A stretch of DNA of 64,000 nt, from the NCBI GenBank assembly GCA_963573305.1, contig OY754329.1, positions 132,233,422-132,297,421 of the forward strand. Reading direction: 5' to 3'. This DNA comes from Pyrrhosoma nymphula (taxonomy: Eukaryota; Arthropoda; Insecta; Odonata; Coenagrionidae). Both the position numbers and the translations under genes were made by a program. Within the stretch, counting starts at the first letter, position 1; each line of letters starts with the position of its first letter. Below the pieces are notes generated by a model. That model made no database searches. It was not told where the DNA came from and saw only the letters and a program-made list of their open reading frames with translations. Below, one piece after another: positions 10,614 through 22,712 of the stretch.

Positions 10614-11930
10614 GTTACTGGACGTTACCATAAATAAGGCTCGGTAGCTAATAAACAGCTGTTTGTAACATTGGTATGGATCAAGAATGCTTTCTAACAT
10701 TGTTTTATTTACCAGAAATCAGATATAATTAAACAAACCTCACATTATTTGCATTTCAGTGGAATTATTGAGTAATGGTGAGGAAAATTCGCAATCTAAC
10801 CCGTTTTGAAGTCTAACCACAGCCTTTTACTACCGCATTGGGAGGGGCGCAGCTATACTTTTTTACATAGAAAAAAGGAGGTGAAGACAACTGATTTAAA
10901 CTATATGTTTTTAAACACTGTTTTGCCCTGGATTTTTTGTAGCTCTTCTTTAAATATTTTTTGTGTTACTTAGGAAAATGTTTTATAAAAACGTAACTAG
11001 GATAGTAATTGTTAAAGCTAAATTTCAAAATCCACTGCGTGGAATAGATAAGAGCCCTAAAAACTTAAATAACCCCATTTCACAGATGCAAGTCTGCATA
11101 TACTTATAGAGAAATCGTCATATTATAAGTCTCACAATATGTAAAAGTTCGTCAGTTTCTGCTTCCTTCACTTTCAGCTGTTTTTTGATTGTTGTTAAAA
11201 TACATTTAGAAATAAATCTGTCAGCTATTAGTACGATAATATTATGGCAACACATTGGTATAAGGATCACCGATTAAAAAAAATATTCCTGAAAACCACT
11301 TTTGTCCATGAAAATGGGACCCGCGCCGCGGCGCGTGCCAGTGAACCGGACCTGGGACCTGAACCGGCAACTTCTCCTTTTAACACTGATAAAAATTGGC
11401 GCGGAGAAGTTGCTGGTTCACAGTCTGAATTCAGTCTGGTTCGTAGAAAAATGAATTTACACGCTGCTGTTGCGTTTATTGTCGTGAATAGTGGTACACA
11501 AAGCAAGAGAAGATGGTGGAAGAAATAGCATTTGATGGGAGGTGAAATTAAGGATGACTCAATACTAAAAGAGTTATTATCGTATTAAATTATTATTCTA
11601 CTGTAAGTGAATGTATACGTTCTAATCCATATACCTACTCATGTAGTATGCTAGTAATAAAATAAATAGATTGTAAATTTGACCTGTTTATACAGAATTA
11701 TTGCCGTTATTGCGGATGCCGGAAACTCACTCCAGGCTGATGTACAGCTGCTTTGATGAAGTTAGACGTGTTTACTTCGCGAAGGTGAGAATGGGACGAG
11801 AATAATTCCCTATCATAGTAGGTGATTCAATAAAAAGTGGTTGTTTGTGTTGGCATTGTCATTCTCATGAAGACCGATGAATCTATCGCCTCGACTTTAT
11901 CACAAAAATCTTCTCTATGTTGCCCGATGT

Positions 11931-12112
11931 GCGTTCATACAGAGCGATGTTTCCATTCCGAGTGGAAAACACGGCAACAGCATACATTCTTTGATCTTTA
12001 CCGCCGAGCAACACGGGCGATGTTTCTTTGTATCCAGGCACTCCGGAAACATCGCTGGGCAACATCGCCCGTCAACATGTATCCGGCGATTATCGCCCTG
12101 TGTAGACGTAGC
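11931..12112. mobile_element. MITE-like element with imperfect terminal inverted repeats
   Basis: The left end GCGTTCATACAGAGCGAT (11931-11948) matches the reverse complement of the right end (ACGTCTACACAGGGCGAT read on the minus strand, about 12093-12110) at 14 of 18 positions. ACATCGC and GGCAACA motifs recur inside. The right end matches the start of 9404-9520. No transposase. The 117-codon frame at 11837-12190 spans the element and is not considered a gene. Confidence 0.55.
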
Positions 12113-12896
12113 TTAAGCCAACTTCAAGACTATTTCTATATAAATATTAGATTTATAAATGATAGACCTATAAGCATATTCCTCTTTTAAATGGTTTTTA
12201 CAAAACTTATTTTAAAGTGTTTCGATTTGAGGAGGGGTCAAAAAGAGGATCGGATCAGTTTCGCATAAAATTCTCTAAATGTAAACAAATATTTTATTAT
12301 TTATATATATTATGAATTGTTTTTTGGTGCATTAATTAATTGCATCACATTAATACTGGTGTATAAAATTATTCATGCAAATTTTAAATAAAAGGAAAGG
12401 AATTATCTGGTTCCCTCGAATATTAGATGATAAGCTAATAATCTGCACCGAAATAATAATCATTTAACTTCTTTCCTCATTTTTAGTTTTTCGTCCATTT
12501 ATGGTTTTAATTGTATTTTTAATATACATATTATGGATAGCCTTTCTCATTATTCTCGAGTTAATAGCTCACAAATAATGAAATATCAGGCTGTGTCGCT
12601 CTATACATTTTAATGCCGAATCTGGTTTTCTGCTGCTAACTGATAAGCGATTACCAGAACAGGAATTCCAGCTATTTAATCCAGATACACGAGAAGGGAA
12701 AGCCTATTGTCTCAATTTTGAACATGGCTTGCTTTTCTAACAGAACTACGCGTAAATCTGGGTCTGTATGAGCAATGTAATAATTTCTTTACTTTTTTAT
12801 TTTAGCTTTGCCAATTCAATCGTGAGCGATACATTCAAGACACTGAATCTTATTACAAGAGGTGACGATTCGTTCATTTGGGAATGGTAATTTATA
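12113..12896. other. AT-rich non-coding stretch
   Basis: Nothing recognised beyond A/T-rich sequence. Confidence 0.6.
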
Positions 12897-13024
12897 TTGT
12901 ACATGGCTCTTTTTTGATTTTCGAAGAAGTAAATCTTGCAGTGACGGAAACGATATTAACTTGTGCATGATTCCTTTTTGATTTTTGAAGAAGTAAATCT
13001 TGCAGTGACGGAAACAATATTAAC
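12897..13024. repeat. 64-bp tandem duplication
   Basis: Units 12897-12960 and 12961-13024 are directly adjacent and about 90% identical, sharing GAAGAAGTAAATCTTGCAGT and GACGGAAAC.ATATTAAC. No gene overlaps it. Confidence 0.9.
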
Positions 13025-13193
13025 CTAAACTGCAGGAAAAACCGTTATTTTGATTAAAAATCTTTGGAGCGAGTAATATTTCTTGTCGGAATAAGAGGAT
13101 TTTACACCGATGATTGAATACATGAAGAATAAAGATTAGTTAAAACTCGTGTATGAATTATGGTATTTCATGCCTAAGAGCTATCGTTATTGT

Positions 13194-13334
13194 AGGAAGA
13201 GGATGAAAGTTGTCTACAGGCATTTGAAATGCGATTTTGAAGGAGAATGGAGAGGGTAAGGTGAGTGACAAGGAAGCCAAACGAATAAGGCCCAAGTGTG
13301 GCAGAGCATGTTAATATGGACGTAGGGGAGAAGA
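13194..13334 (+). pseudogene. RTE-type retrotransposon scrap (C-terminal RT region)
   Basis: Translated on the plus strand it gives a decayed version of the segment after the RT thumb found at 5868-5990: an EDE..LQAFEM stretch, then R.MERVR and a TRKPNE block (compare RKEDENGLKAFEM and ERKTNEE there). It carries stops and substitutions. It ends at about 13334, next to a GATTT repeat (13339-13355), and directly beyond lies the minus-strand RTE fragment, so the two are tail to tail. Confidence 0.75.
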
Positions 13335-13357
13335 ATTTTGATTTGATTTGATTAATA

Positions 13358-15493
13358 TGTTATCATTCCCATATTCTAGGTTTCTTTCAACTATCGACCT
13401 CATCACCGCTGAAGCGTCTCGCGTTCCCGCCCCTCTCCTAAACCCAAATTGATCGTAACCCAGGCATTCGTTAGCCTTCTTCTCTAGCCTTCTATTTATT
13501 ATTCTCTCAACTACTTTGACCACGTGGGATATTAAGCTTATTGTCCTATAGTCTTCGCAAGTTTTTGCCTTGCTTTTCTTCGGTGAAGAAATTAGTATTA
13601 TCGTTGCGGAATCCTCCGGACAAACACCATTCTCATAGATCCTACGCATTAGCGCAAAACGTTTTCCTCTCCCGTTCTTCCCCATGCGCTTTAGAAACTC
13701 TACAGGTATGTTTCAATTTTTACTGCCGTATTCCTTTTCATGTATCGTAGAGCTCTTTCGATTTCACTATCAAGGATATCTGTTCCTATGGCATGTTTGT
13801 CGATGTCGTTTTCCATTTATTTATCTAACTTAATGTGTCTTATTCCCTTACCATAAAGCTCTTCAAAATATTCCTTCCCCTTCTTCTGGATCTCTTTTGG
13901 CTCAATGATCAACTTTCCTGTCTTGCCTGTTATCTTTGCAATTCCGGTTCACCTACCACCCGTCAGTTCCAGTACTTTCCCATATACTGCATCTGTTCTT
14001 CCCTCTTTTTGACATTTATCTAACTAGAGTCGATCTGTTCTCTCCACCGTGCTTTCTTTGTTTATCTTCTAAGCCTGTTGTTTAACTCTCGTTATTTTTT
14101 CTTGCCCAGCTGTGAGTTTACGGCCTTCCATTTTCTTCTCTCCTTCATCCCAATTATCATCTCCTTCGTGATCCACAGTTTTCTACCATAATTTTAGTCG
14201 TACTGACTACGCCTACCGCTGATTTCACCACTTCTACTATTCCTTTGTTCAAAACTCCACATTTATCTTTCACTGATCTCTCTCCATGATCCGCACCCAT
14301 GATTTTATCAACCTGCTCTCGATACTTCTCCTTCATTTCCCCAGATAATGCCACCGTATTCCACTCCACTCAAGTACCCTCCTATCCCTTCGTATCTTTT
14401 TGAGTTTTACGAAGCATTTTATAACTAATAAGTTGTGATCTGAGTCTGAATAAGCTCCTGGATAGGTATGCGAGTTTTTAACTTTATTCCTGTATCTGTG
14501 AAGAATCAATATATAATCTATCTGAAACCTATCTGTCTCTCGGCTTCTTCCAAGATATCTACGTCAAGGTTGATGTCTGAACCATGTATTTGTAATCACT
14601 TGGTTATTTCTTCGGCAAAACTCCACAGCTTTCTCGCCGCGGTTGTTTCTCCTTCCTAGCCCGTAATCGCCCATTCCTTCACCCACCACCGCGTTCCAAT
14701 CCCCCGTTACTACCAAGTGCTTACTCCCGGGAATACTACCAATTATTGCCTGTAGCTGATCGTATACACCATCTACCGTATACTCTCTATGATTAGACGT
14801 AGGCATATAAACCTGGATTATAACTGAATTCGTTGGATCTGCCTTTAGTTCCACGACTATTATCCTATCACTCACCTGTTCTGCATACACTACTTATTTA
14901 TACCAAGTTTCCTGTTCATTACCAATGCAACCCCGCGCAGGCTTTCATTCCCTCCACTATGTACCACTCTATAGCCATCGCTCCAGTAGTCTCCACTATC
15001 TTTCCATCTTACTTAACCCAGACCCATGATGTCTACACCCACGCTCTCCATTTCTTGCTTTATATTCTCTAGCTTGCCCACCCTCAGCATAGTCCTAACA
15101 TTCAACGTGCCTATTCTGATGCATTTGCCTCTATTTCTGAGCAAATATTTCGTGTGATGACGACCGTAGGAACCTTGTCCACTGGACCGAGTCAGTTGCC
15201 AGGATTCATTTTCATTTGAGAACTGTCCATAAATTGAAGGTTTTCTTAATTGAGATGGTATTTCGTGGCCTTTCTCAAAAGTGTTTTTTTATGTGGCACC
15301 ATCACGTAAGAAGCCGTACTACGGGGATCAGATGTCTTTTGCAGCCTCCTCACTGAGGTACAGAGGCTGCGCGAACAACCATTCGTCATGTCTTCTAACC
15401 TTCGACCTATTTGGCGTGGGTGACCCTACGAGGAGCATTGCCCCTGCCAGTTCAGCTTTAAGGGATCATCGGATCACGCAAGATCTTCCACCA
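13358..15493 (-). pseudogene. RTE-type retrotransposon remnant: leader, AP-endonuclease, linker and start of RT
   Basis: On the minus strand from about 15210 the protein reads IGTLNVRTMLRVGKLENIKQ (endonuclease start), GVDIMGLG followed by a stop where an E is expected, then VRWK, then VVTGDWNAVVGEG (14564-14890; the GD.N catalytic signature of AP-type endonucleases). A linker (14156-14369) and the fingers of the RT follow (13311-13685: EDYRTISLISHVVKVVERII, YDQFGFRRGAGTRDA). The element stops at about 13358 before motif A, so palm, thumb and 3' UTR are absent. Several stops and frameshifts are present. The GC-rich sequence 15210-15493 (context GGGTCACCCACGCC on the minus strand) resembles leader sequence of such elements from memory. 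It is the 5' half complementary to the 3' half at 4580-6320. Confidence 0.88.
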
Positions 15494-15585
15494 TGAGAAG
15501 GTTGTGTTTTCCAAGGGAAGAGGCAATATGCTTTTAAAATATTTTAAATAATAACTCATGTATCATTACCATGGCTGGATGCATG

Positions 15586-15715
15586 GTGATTTCCACCGTA
15601 TAAAGATATGTCCTTAAGTGAAATTTGGTCCAGGAATTTCGTTTTACTAACTTAAAAAAAATAATTAAAATGTGCACTCATTATCCCACAATTACCGCTC
15701 CTGCCACTTTAAACG
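15586..15715 (+). repeat. Dispersed repeat family X, copy 2
   Basis: Same order of landmarks as 3405-3540: TTTCCACC, GTGAAATTTGGTCCAGGAAT, A-rich run, AAATGTGCACTCATTA, ATTACCGCTCCTGCCA. The similarity to copy 1 may continue downstream (GAGAG/GACTC blocks to about 15760). A GC-rich patch (15780-16050) with spurious frames follows. Confidence 0.7.
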
Positions 15716-16614
15716 CAGAGAGAAACGCAGTGGAGTATAAGACTCTCGCTCTCCTGTGACTAGTTCCTACAAAAGGCCCACGCTATGGCCATTAGAAAAG
15801 CAAACGATTGGAGTTTTCAAGGTTTCCCGTATGAATGAATCGACTCGGCACAAATGGACGAGCTCGCAGCCTCCGCGACTCTCCCACGGTGGAGGTGAGC
15901 AGATGGGGAGGGAGAGGTCGCCTATCTGGCCGTGTCATCCTCCGGCCCTCCACGCGCGTGTGAAAGCTCACGCTTCCCCATCGCGCCTTTCCCTCTTCGC
16001 TCATCCATCTCCCTACACACAAGCACAACCGCCCGCATCCTCAAGTCTGTTAGTCACCACTCCAACATATAATAATAGGCGCGCGCATATATTTTGTCGC
16101 AAAAAAAATATGCGTTCGCGTTGCCTTTCTATAAACACTCCTTCTTCATGACTAACCGCAGCCCGAGAACCCTCTCAGGGTTTGAACATTATCGCCCTCT
16201 TCACACAAATTTACGTCACGTCAACGACACACGTTAACGTACCTATATAACGTAAGCAGGTACTCTACGACTCTGCGCGCATATTCTTTCACCCGATATT
16301 GATTTACCGACGTAAAGAAAGTCGTATATATCTGGTCACTTCCGTCGAAAAATGTAACTTCGAGATCTATAATTATTAAATGACGATTCTGTGATAGTTT
16401 GAGGAAATGCCATAAAATCTCGATACAGTTATTTGGCATTATTAATTGAAACTTATATTGCCACATAATATGAATGTAAATGCAATATTACTGTGAATAA
16501 ACAAGATTTTGAGATGCACGCATACATGTGTGTTCATCCGTTAAAATCAACAGTTTAACTCATTACGTACATAATGCGATATCACATACAGGCATTAATT
16601 TTAGGAATAATATC

Positions 16615-16906
16615 GTTCCTATGGTATGTTAGAATATTCCCTAGAATATATAATTAATATATTGTTGTTTATGGCAATTCAAATATGCATGGTTTAAAGA
16701 TGTTCTTTAAATGTTCAACCAGGGAGAATTTTTTAATTATTCTTCGTGGACTGGAAATGAACGATCTATGAACAGTCTCAACTTAATAGTTCGCACTTGA
16801 ATATTCAATGAACGTTCTATGGTTGTATGCTCAGGATAATTCAGTGGTGGACTACTTTTGAATTAGTTCATGAATGTCTTCTGCATGGCCTCTCCCCACT
16901 GGGCAT
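16615..16906 (-). mobile_element. Partial inverted copy of the CCCAGTGGGG element
   Basis: Read on the minus strand from 16906 it begins ATGCCCAGTGGGGA and then matches 36553 onward for about 240 bp at roughly 85-90% identity by eye, including GAAGACATT.ATGAACTAATT, TGAATTATCCTGAGCATACA and GTTCATAGATCGTTCATTTCC. Similarity fades near 16615. The opposite end is not found, so this copy is truncated or internally deleted. Confidence 0.8.
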
Positions 16907-18130
16907 TAGTAGTTGCATTATTTAGAGACGATGGTAACCTGAGAACTATTAAAAAAGGAGGATAGTTAATCGACTTAAAGAACTCATAGGATATGTAATA
17001 CACGGAAAAATAAATACTAGGCTAATGAGCATAATCATGAGATTTCCAAGATAGCTGGATTCTTACTATGGAGGATGTCTGGAGACCATTTACGCCAAGG
17101 ATAGGATATTTTAGTACTCATACATTATGACTGTTACAAAAACTCTTCGTAGACCCCTGTGTAAATACACTCAGCCGTATAAAACTGAAAAGCGGATCAA
17201 AGTTTGCCTATCAGGGTAAGATAAACAGAATTTTTGTATTTAGATGGGGAGTAAGCAATATGTTTGGGAGACATATGCGATATGGTGGTGCCAAAATTCC
17301 TGAGTGTGATAGAATGTCATTGGTTTTCTACCCCTTAAATCCCACCTGTGGCAAGTGAAAATGGAAGGGATGTGATTTCCATTTCGAATGAACGCAGTTG
17401 ACTGAAAATCTCCAACTTCCTCTCCAAACCACGTAATTAAGGCCGTCATTGAAATTTGAGACCAAGACTCACAAGATACTCTGCTATTCTTCCGTGCTGA
17501 GTGAGATTTCGCTTATCTTTTCATGAATTTTCCATGTGTTCCCGTTTTTTTCCACACTCTCACAATCGCTTGATGAATAGGATTTTGAATATGTATTACT
17601 GGCTCAAAATTCACCAAATATTATCCTTAAGCGCCATGAAACCAAAACAAGATAGCACCCGTGAATGTTATTTGATCAAGAAAATCTAAAGAAGAAAGAG
17701 CTGTGAAAGACTTGGTGCTCTTGAATGCAGCTGTCGTATGACAGAATGTTGACGAATGGCAAAAAAATACATTTAGAAGAAAACGGCTTTGTATCTTTTT
17801 AAGTGGGATGTGGGAGATTATATATTGTATTTGGATTGAATAAAGCTATATATTACTGGTATCGGTTTACTCCTCCCATTTCCAGCCATAATATAAAAGC
17901 ATGATGGGTGCTAGTTAATCCGGGCAGCGACTATCAGCTGAGGTTATTCGCGTCGTTCAGGGAAGGTGGTTAGGCTGTCTTGGAAAGGATTATCCTGGGA
18001 ATTGCAGAAAGGGCGGACAGAAACCTTGAGAAAACTTGCATCAGCGTAACCTTATTCTAAACTGAAGTAACCTAGGGGGACAGAGATACAACATCCCATC
18101 CGATGGACTGAGAAACTGAGTCGGCACTCC
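16907..18130. other. AT-rich non-coding stretch
   Basis: Short frames only, none with a recognisable domain. No repeats noted. Confidence 0.6.
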
Positions 18131-18134
18131 ATTA

Positions 18135-18230
18135 ACAAATAAATGTTCAGTACAGGTGGGATTCGAAATTGAGCCTTCGGATAGGGTGGCCATTACTCTA
18201 ATCATACCAACAGGAACCTATCGGAGGCAA
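18135..18230 (-). mobile_element. tRNA-like SINE head
   Basis: On the minus strand an A-box-like TTGGTATGATTAGAGTAATGG lies upstream of CTCAATTTCGAATCCCACC, a B-box-like TTCGAATCC at about normal spacing (plus strand 18158-18170). A short AT-rich body follows toward 18135. Moderate support because the A box is divergent. Confidence 0.5.
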
Positions 18231-18299
18231 AAAAAAACTTTCTTTTCCTTCTCCCCAAGATATTCCTGTACAAGCTTCGTATTGGCGGCCACTCACGTC

Positions 18300-18965
18300 C
18301 CGTCCTCGACGTCTCCGACCAATAAAGACAATATCAGCTCTCCTCTCTTTCTTTCAACCTCTCAACCCTTCCCACCTCTCGCATCCTCTTTCGATCCCTT
18401 CCTTACACAAAGCTCCCACCTCACTTCTCTCGAGAGCCGTCTCCTTCCCTTCCCGCGCCTCATAATTCTGCCCGCACACATATCCTGACCACCCCTCTCT
18501 ACTAGAGTCCAAGACCTGGCCTGCCTCTTCCGCCAAGCCCCTCCTTCCCCGCATACCGCGTATTCTCCAAGAAGGATCCCCCGCCACCTCCCTACTCCTC
18601 CCTTCCCCACATCTGCGCCGAGGCAACCACCCCGCGCGCATGGATGGTTGCGATCCTCGGCCCAACCTCTCGAACGGCCAAGTTCATTGTCCATTTGGGG
18701 TCAAGACCACGGGTAGAAGGAAGGGGGAGGCTGGGAGGAAGGGGAAGGGTTGAGAGTGGACGTAATGGAAGGGAGGGGGTTTGCGTGTGAGGGAGGAGGA
18801 GGGGAGATTGAGGGAGGGATGGGGTTCATGGTGTGGAGGATGGGCGGTGGAGAGATAGTATGGAGTGGGATGAGGAGGAATGTCGAGGATGTTGCTCGTG
18901 GAAACGGGAGGAGGAAGAGACGGAGGAGGAGGTGTTGAGCAAGTGTAAACGGGAGGGTGAGAATT
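18300..18965. repeat. Polypyrimidine block followed by polypurine block
   Basis: Bases 18330-18660 are strongly C/T-rich and 18700-18960 strongly G/A-rich, with the switch near 18680. Many overlapping open frames on both strands (18156-18488, 18354-18694 minus, 18684-19057 minus) are by-products of this composition. Such strand asymmetry can favour triplex or R-loop structure, but no gene is supported. Confidence 0.7.
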
Positions 18966-19012
18966 GCCAGAGACGGAAGTAAGGACTGTGATACCATGAT
19001 AACCCATATGTG

Positions 19013-19112
19013 GAAATAAAGGTGGCTGGTGCGGTAATCGTGGGTCATTGAGTGCACATTTTAATAATTTTTTAAGTTAGCCGAAAGAAATTCTTGGACC
19101 ACATTTCATTTA
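19013..19112 (-). repeat. Dispersed repeat family X, copy 3
   Basis: Inverted relative to copy 1: reads GGTGGCTGGTGCGGTAAT, GGTCATTGAGTGCACATT, TTAATAATTTTTTAAGTTAG, TTCTTGGACCACATTTCAT on the plus strand. Copy 4 at 32540-32630 has the same orientation. Confidence 0.75.
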
Positions 19113-19430
19113 AGGTCATTTTAGCTACATATCACTTCACATAGACTTTAATGAATTTTACCTAGTTTAAAAAAAACTCATATTTACAATGATATCAAAA
19201 TGTTAGCACCTTTCTGAACTACTTTTCGAGCAATTCGCCAAAAATATAAGTGTTTTGCATGGGATAGATTATGGCTGTACGCTCCGAAGTGAGAATATTG
19301 ACAAAATTAGGAATGTCTATACCCTAGATTTCGTAAAACACTACCAGTGTGTAGTTTGTATGCTTTCTCAACTATTTATTAATTTCATAAATTACTCATC
19401 GCAGTAATTTTTACAAATCGAAAAAATTCG

Positions 19431-19575
19431 AGACGCCTTCTTTTGTGAAGGCGTCTTCACCGTGCGGCGTGAAAAAAATGAGTCAAATTAGAGTCATGTG
19501 TACATATGTTTATTTAATTACTGAGAACTTTTGTCATAAATAACTAAATTTTTGAGCCATAAATATTACAAAATT
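19431..19575 (+). repeat. Repeat family Y, copy 1, with a 10-bp hairpin
   Basis: AGACGCCTTC (19431-19440) pairs perfectly with GAAGGCGTCT (19447-19456) across TTTTGT. The following sequence (GTGAAGGCGTCTTCACCGTG, GCGGCGTGAAAAAAAT, GAGTCAT, TTTATTTAATTA, TCATAAATAAC) is matched inverted at 31970-32075, about 75% by eye. No coding potential. Confidence 0.6.
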
Positions 19576-22564
19576 TACTTTACACTTCTTTCAGACGCTA
19601 AAATAAAAAAGAAAATTCGAATATGGACTCAATTATGACTAGGGAACTATCTCATTCAAAGTACCATAAGTGCATCAGTTTATGCGGTGGAACTCACCGT
19701 ATAGCAGTGATGGATATGAAAAAAGAATTATTATTTTATTTTTTTTCCTTAATAAAATTGAATTAGTTGGAGAAATTATTATTAGAGTATTGAAAGTGCA
19801 AACATTATTAATAAATAAAAACACTCTAAGTGGCAAAAAACTGAAGCTATAAATAACTCTCAAAGAGTAAAAAGAACAATGGTGGATAACTTTCGTTAAT
19901 AACATTAATATTTTCTTGCATATCTATACAAATAATCAGCCAATAGCTAAGATATTTACAATAACCATTTTTTCAATTCCTTCTGGTTTACGGCCCACTT
20001 GTTTTATGGTTTGTATCGAAATATTTCTTGGAAAATATATCAACGATACGATTTTGTTCTCAATGCAGTGTCTTCAAATGCTTAAAAATACAAAATATAT
20101 TCTATACTCTTCCCGCATGTTTGGGTGTATTTGAAGACTCCGCATCCTTGATAAGGAATTGGGCGACAGGAACAAAAGTGAAATTAGCGTTCAGTAAGTG
20201 TAGCTAGGGGAGCATATCCTCTTTATGGACACGAGAGGATAGTCATTTTCGGTTCAGAAGTTAATCGGGGTTTTTGTCATGATTTTTCTGCTCCGCATGC
20301 TCAAGCGCCACGGGCCCTTCATGAGGAGCCATTCTACCGCCCTCTTTCTTCCTTCCTTCCTTCCTCCGTGCGTTGCGAGCGGAATTCCCGAGCGCTTACC
20401 TTCTTAAAAGCTTGCTTAAAAGGCCCTCTAAGAGCTCTCCATAAAGGTAAACTGGGAAGAAAAGCGTCGAGGTGGAGAAGAGGCGGAATGTGTCTTGCGG
20501 CAGTCAGGGATCGGAAGGCTTTCTGGGGAGAAAATATTGTGGGTGGCTCGTAAGATGATCGAGGCGAGGAAGAAAAGGCGCCACGTTTGAAGTGCTTACT
20601 TCCAAGTGTTGACGCTTTGAAATGCACGAAGAGATAAGTTCCTGGAGAAGATGCAATTGATGCTGATTTAATTACTTACCCATTAAACCTGTTTTTTATT
20701 CCGCAAACGAAAACGAAAATTTGAGGGCATGAGCGGCTGGAAATTACCAGAATTTGTCCTAAAATTTTACCATATTTTCTTTTTACTTCTTGCTCACTCT
20801 TTCAAAAGGGACCATCTTAATTTTCATGGAGATTGTTGTTCCAAAACTGTTTACCTCGAGCTTGAGCAAATACAGTTAATTAATGAGTTGAATGGGTCTT
20901 TAAATTAAAGACCTTTATTGTTTTTAGCCAATAGCAGTCTCATGAACCTTCTTAGAATCAATAGGATTCCACGCACCTTATGACGTCCTTAGCGTAATTG
21001 GATTGGCGTATTAATGCAATTAGTGGTTTTCATTAGATAAATGAACCTCGAAACTTGTTCTCAAAGAATATTTTTCAATTTCAATGGTCGTCCGCGAATC
21101 TAACCGAATTCAATCTTAAAGCATTTCTTACTTGCCGTCACTCCTCCACTTGATTTCAGTTTTTTTCCTTCATTACCTTCATTTCCTTGACCTGATCTTG
21201 ATGGAACTCATTTCATTGGCAGTTTCTCATTATTTGGGATGGATCGATGAATGGAAAATGATGGTGCATCATCGACTCGTTTTTTTCCGATTCTCTGACG
21301 TATTTTAGAACAAAGAACACTTTTAGTGAAAGATATGCATACAAATAATACCATTATCAAATAGGATAGCCACGTCTGCGAAGGTTTCTATTTCTTAATA
21401 AGATTTTCAATTCAATACCGTTATTTCTTATAATTACTCCAACTTATCCAATTTAATTAATACAATTTGAAATCAGATATGTATTAAACGATGTCTAACT
21501 ATCATTAAAAGTTGTTGGGATTGTCTTGTAGAGTGGTATAGTTTTTGAAAATGCATTATTTTTCAAGAATAGCTAAATTCTACTTGAAAATAAACTTGTA
21601 GGTAAATAAAAATCACAGTAGCCGGCATGCATTTAAAAATGTACTTTTTGTCTAGTTGAAACCAGAAAATTCGAGTTGAAGCATATTTTATGCCCCGTAA
21701 ACTTGTTTAGACCGGTCCATGTTGACGTTGACGTTGACTCAATAAAGAACGTGACCACGGCGATTGGTAACATTCCAGGTGGCAAGCAAAAGATTGAAAC
21801 CAGAATATCGATTGAATTGGAAGCGATAGCAGGTCTCACAAATTAAACTCTACTACTAATCGAGCGAAATAGCTATGGTACCGTCACACAAGAACTACTA
21901 TCAATTAGGTATACCACTCGTATTTCCATCCTGCATCAACTGATGTCGTTATTCGTGGAATGAATTTATAATAGGTATGGTATCTTTAAAAAATACTGCT
22001 GAATGGTGCTTGTTTAATTTCAACGGGAAGGAGAAAAAATAAAATGTATGCATAATAGTATTTAAAGGAACCTCGTTCAAAGTGATGTTCAAAATGGTCA
22101 TATACTGAGTAATAGCCATTAACCAGAAATTGAATGATTGGGGAAAAAAAGTTATAATAAAGATTATAGTAAAAGTATTAATCATTAAGTGGTAGTAGTA
22201 TTTCGTTTTATGTGCTTGGATGGCTAATGTCAATTCGCATATACTGTCTGCCACGTGCAGACAGGGGCAAGAGCACTCGGACGAATCGGAGGATCACCCC
22301 TCCAAACCGGAGCCGAGCCCAACGATGTTTAACTTCGGTGACTGATCGGGAACCGGTGTTTCCGACGTGGCAGACCGTGGCTTTATATTTTATTTCAGCC
22401 ACAAATGCCTCCGACTTAAGTTCTCATTTAAACCTTATGCCGCGGTTGCAAAGTAAATAAAAATTTCGATTGTTGAAGTACTGCAAAAATTGACGATTTC
22501 GGACCAAAAGATAAAGTTAAGGAAAATAATGAATCGCCAAACCCAATGCTTTTATCAAGGTGGG
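19576..22564. other. AT-rich non-coding stretch with a small GC-richer patch
   Basis: No gene recognised. Bases 20330-20640 are GC-richer and carry paired 61- and 97-codon frames on opposite strands, lysine/arginine-rich and without a domain. Bases 22200-22450 are also GC-richer with overlapping frames on both strands. The rest is AT-rich. Confidence 0.55.
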
Positions 22565-22712
22565 TTTACACTGGCAAGTTGATTGAGCAAGTTACTTGCG
22601 GCAAGTGACTTGCGACGTAAATTTCAAGAGAAAAGGGCTCTACTGGCCCACTTGCAGGACTTTTAAATTTGCCGGCAAGTTTCTTGTAGAAGGGTATTGA
22701 TGCCAGTGTATA
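22565..22712. mobile_element. 148-bp MITE-like element
   Basis: The left end TTTACACTGGCA (22565-22576) matches the reverse complement of the right end TGCCAGTGTATA (22701-22712) at 11 of 12 positions. The interior is full of ACTTGC/GCAAGT motifs that can pair. A diverged relative lies at 27490-27613, sharing GACGTAAATT, TTGCA(G/A)GAC and the right flank CAACCAA. No transposase. Confidence 0.6.

Noticed and set aside
11837..12190. 117-codon plus-strand open frame
   Set aside because: Spans the MITE-like inverted repeat; no domain, and overlapping frames exist in other registers.
18156..19057. Several open frames over 100 codons
   Set aside because: All are products of polypyrimidine/polypurine composition and overlap each other on both strands.
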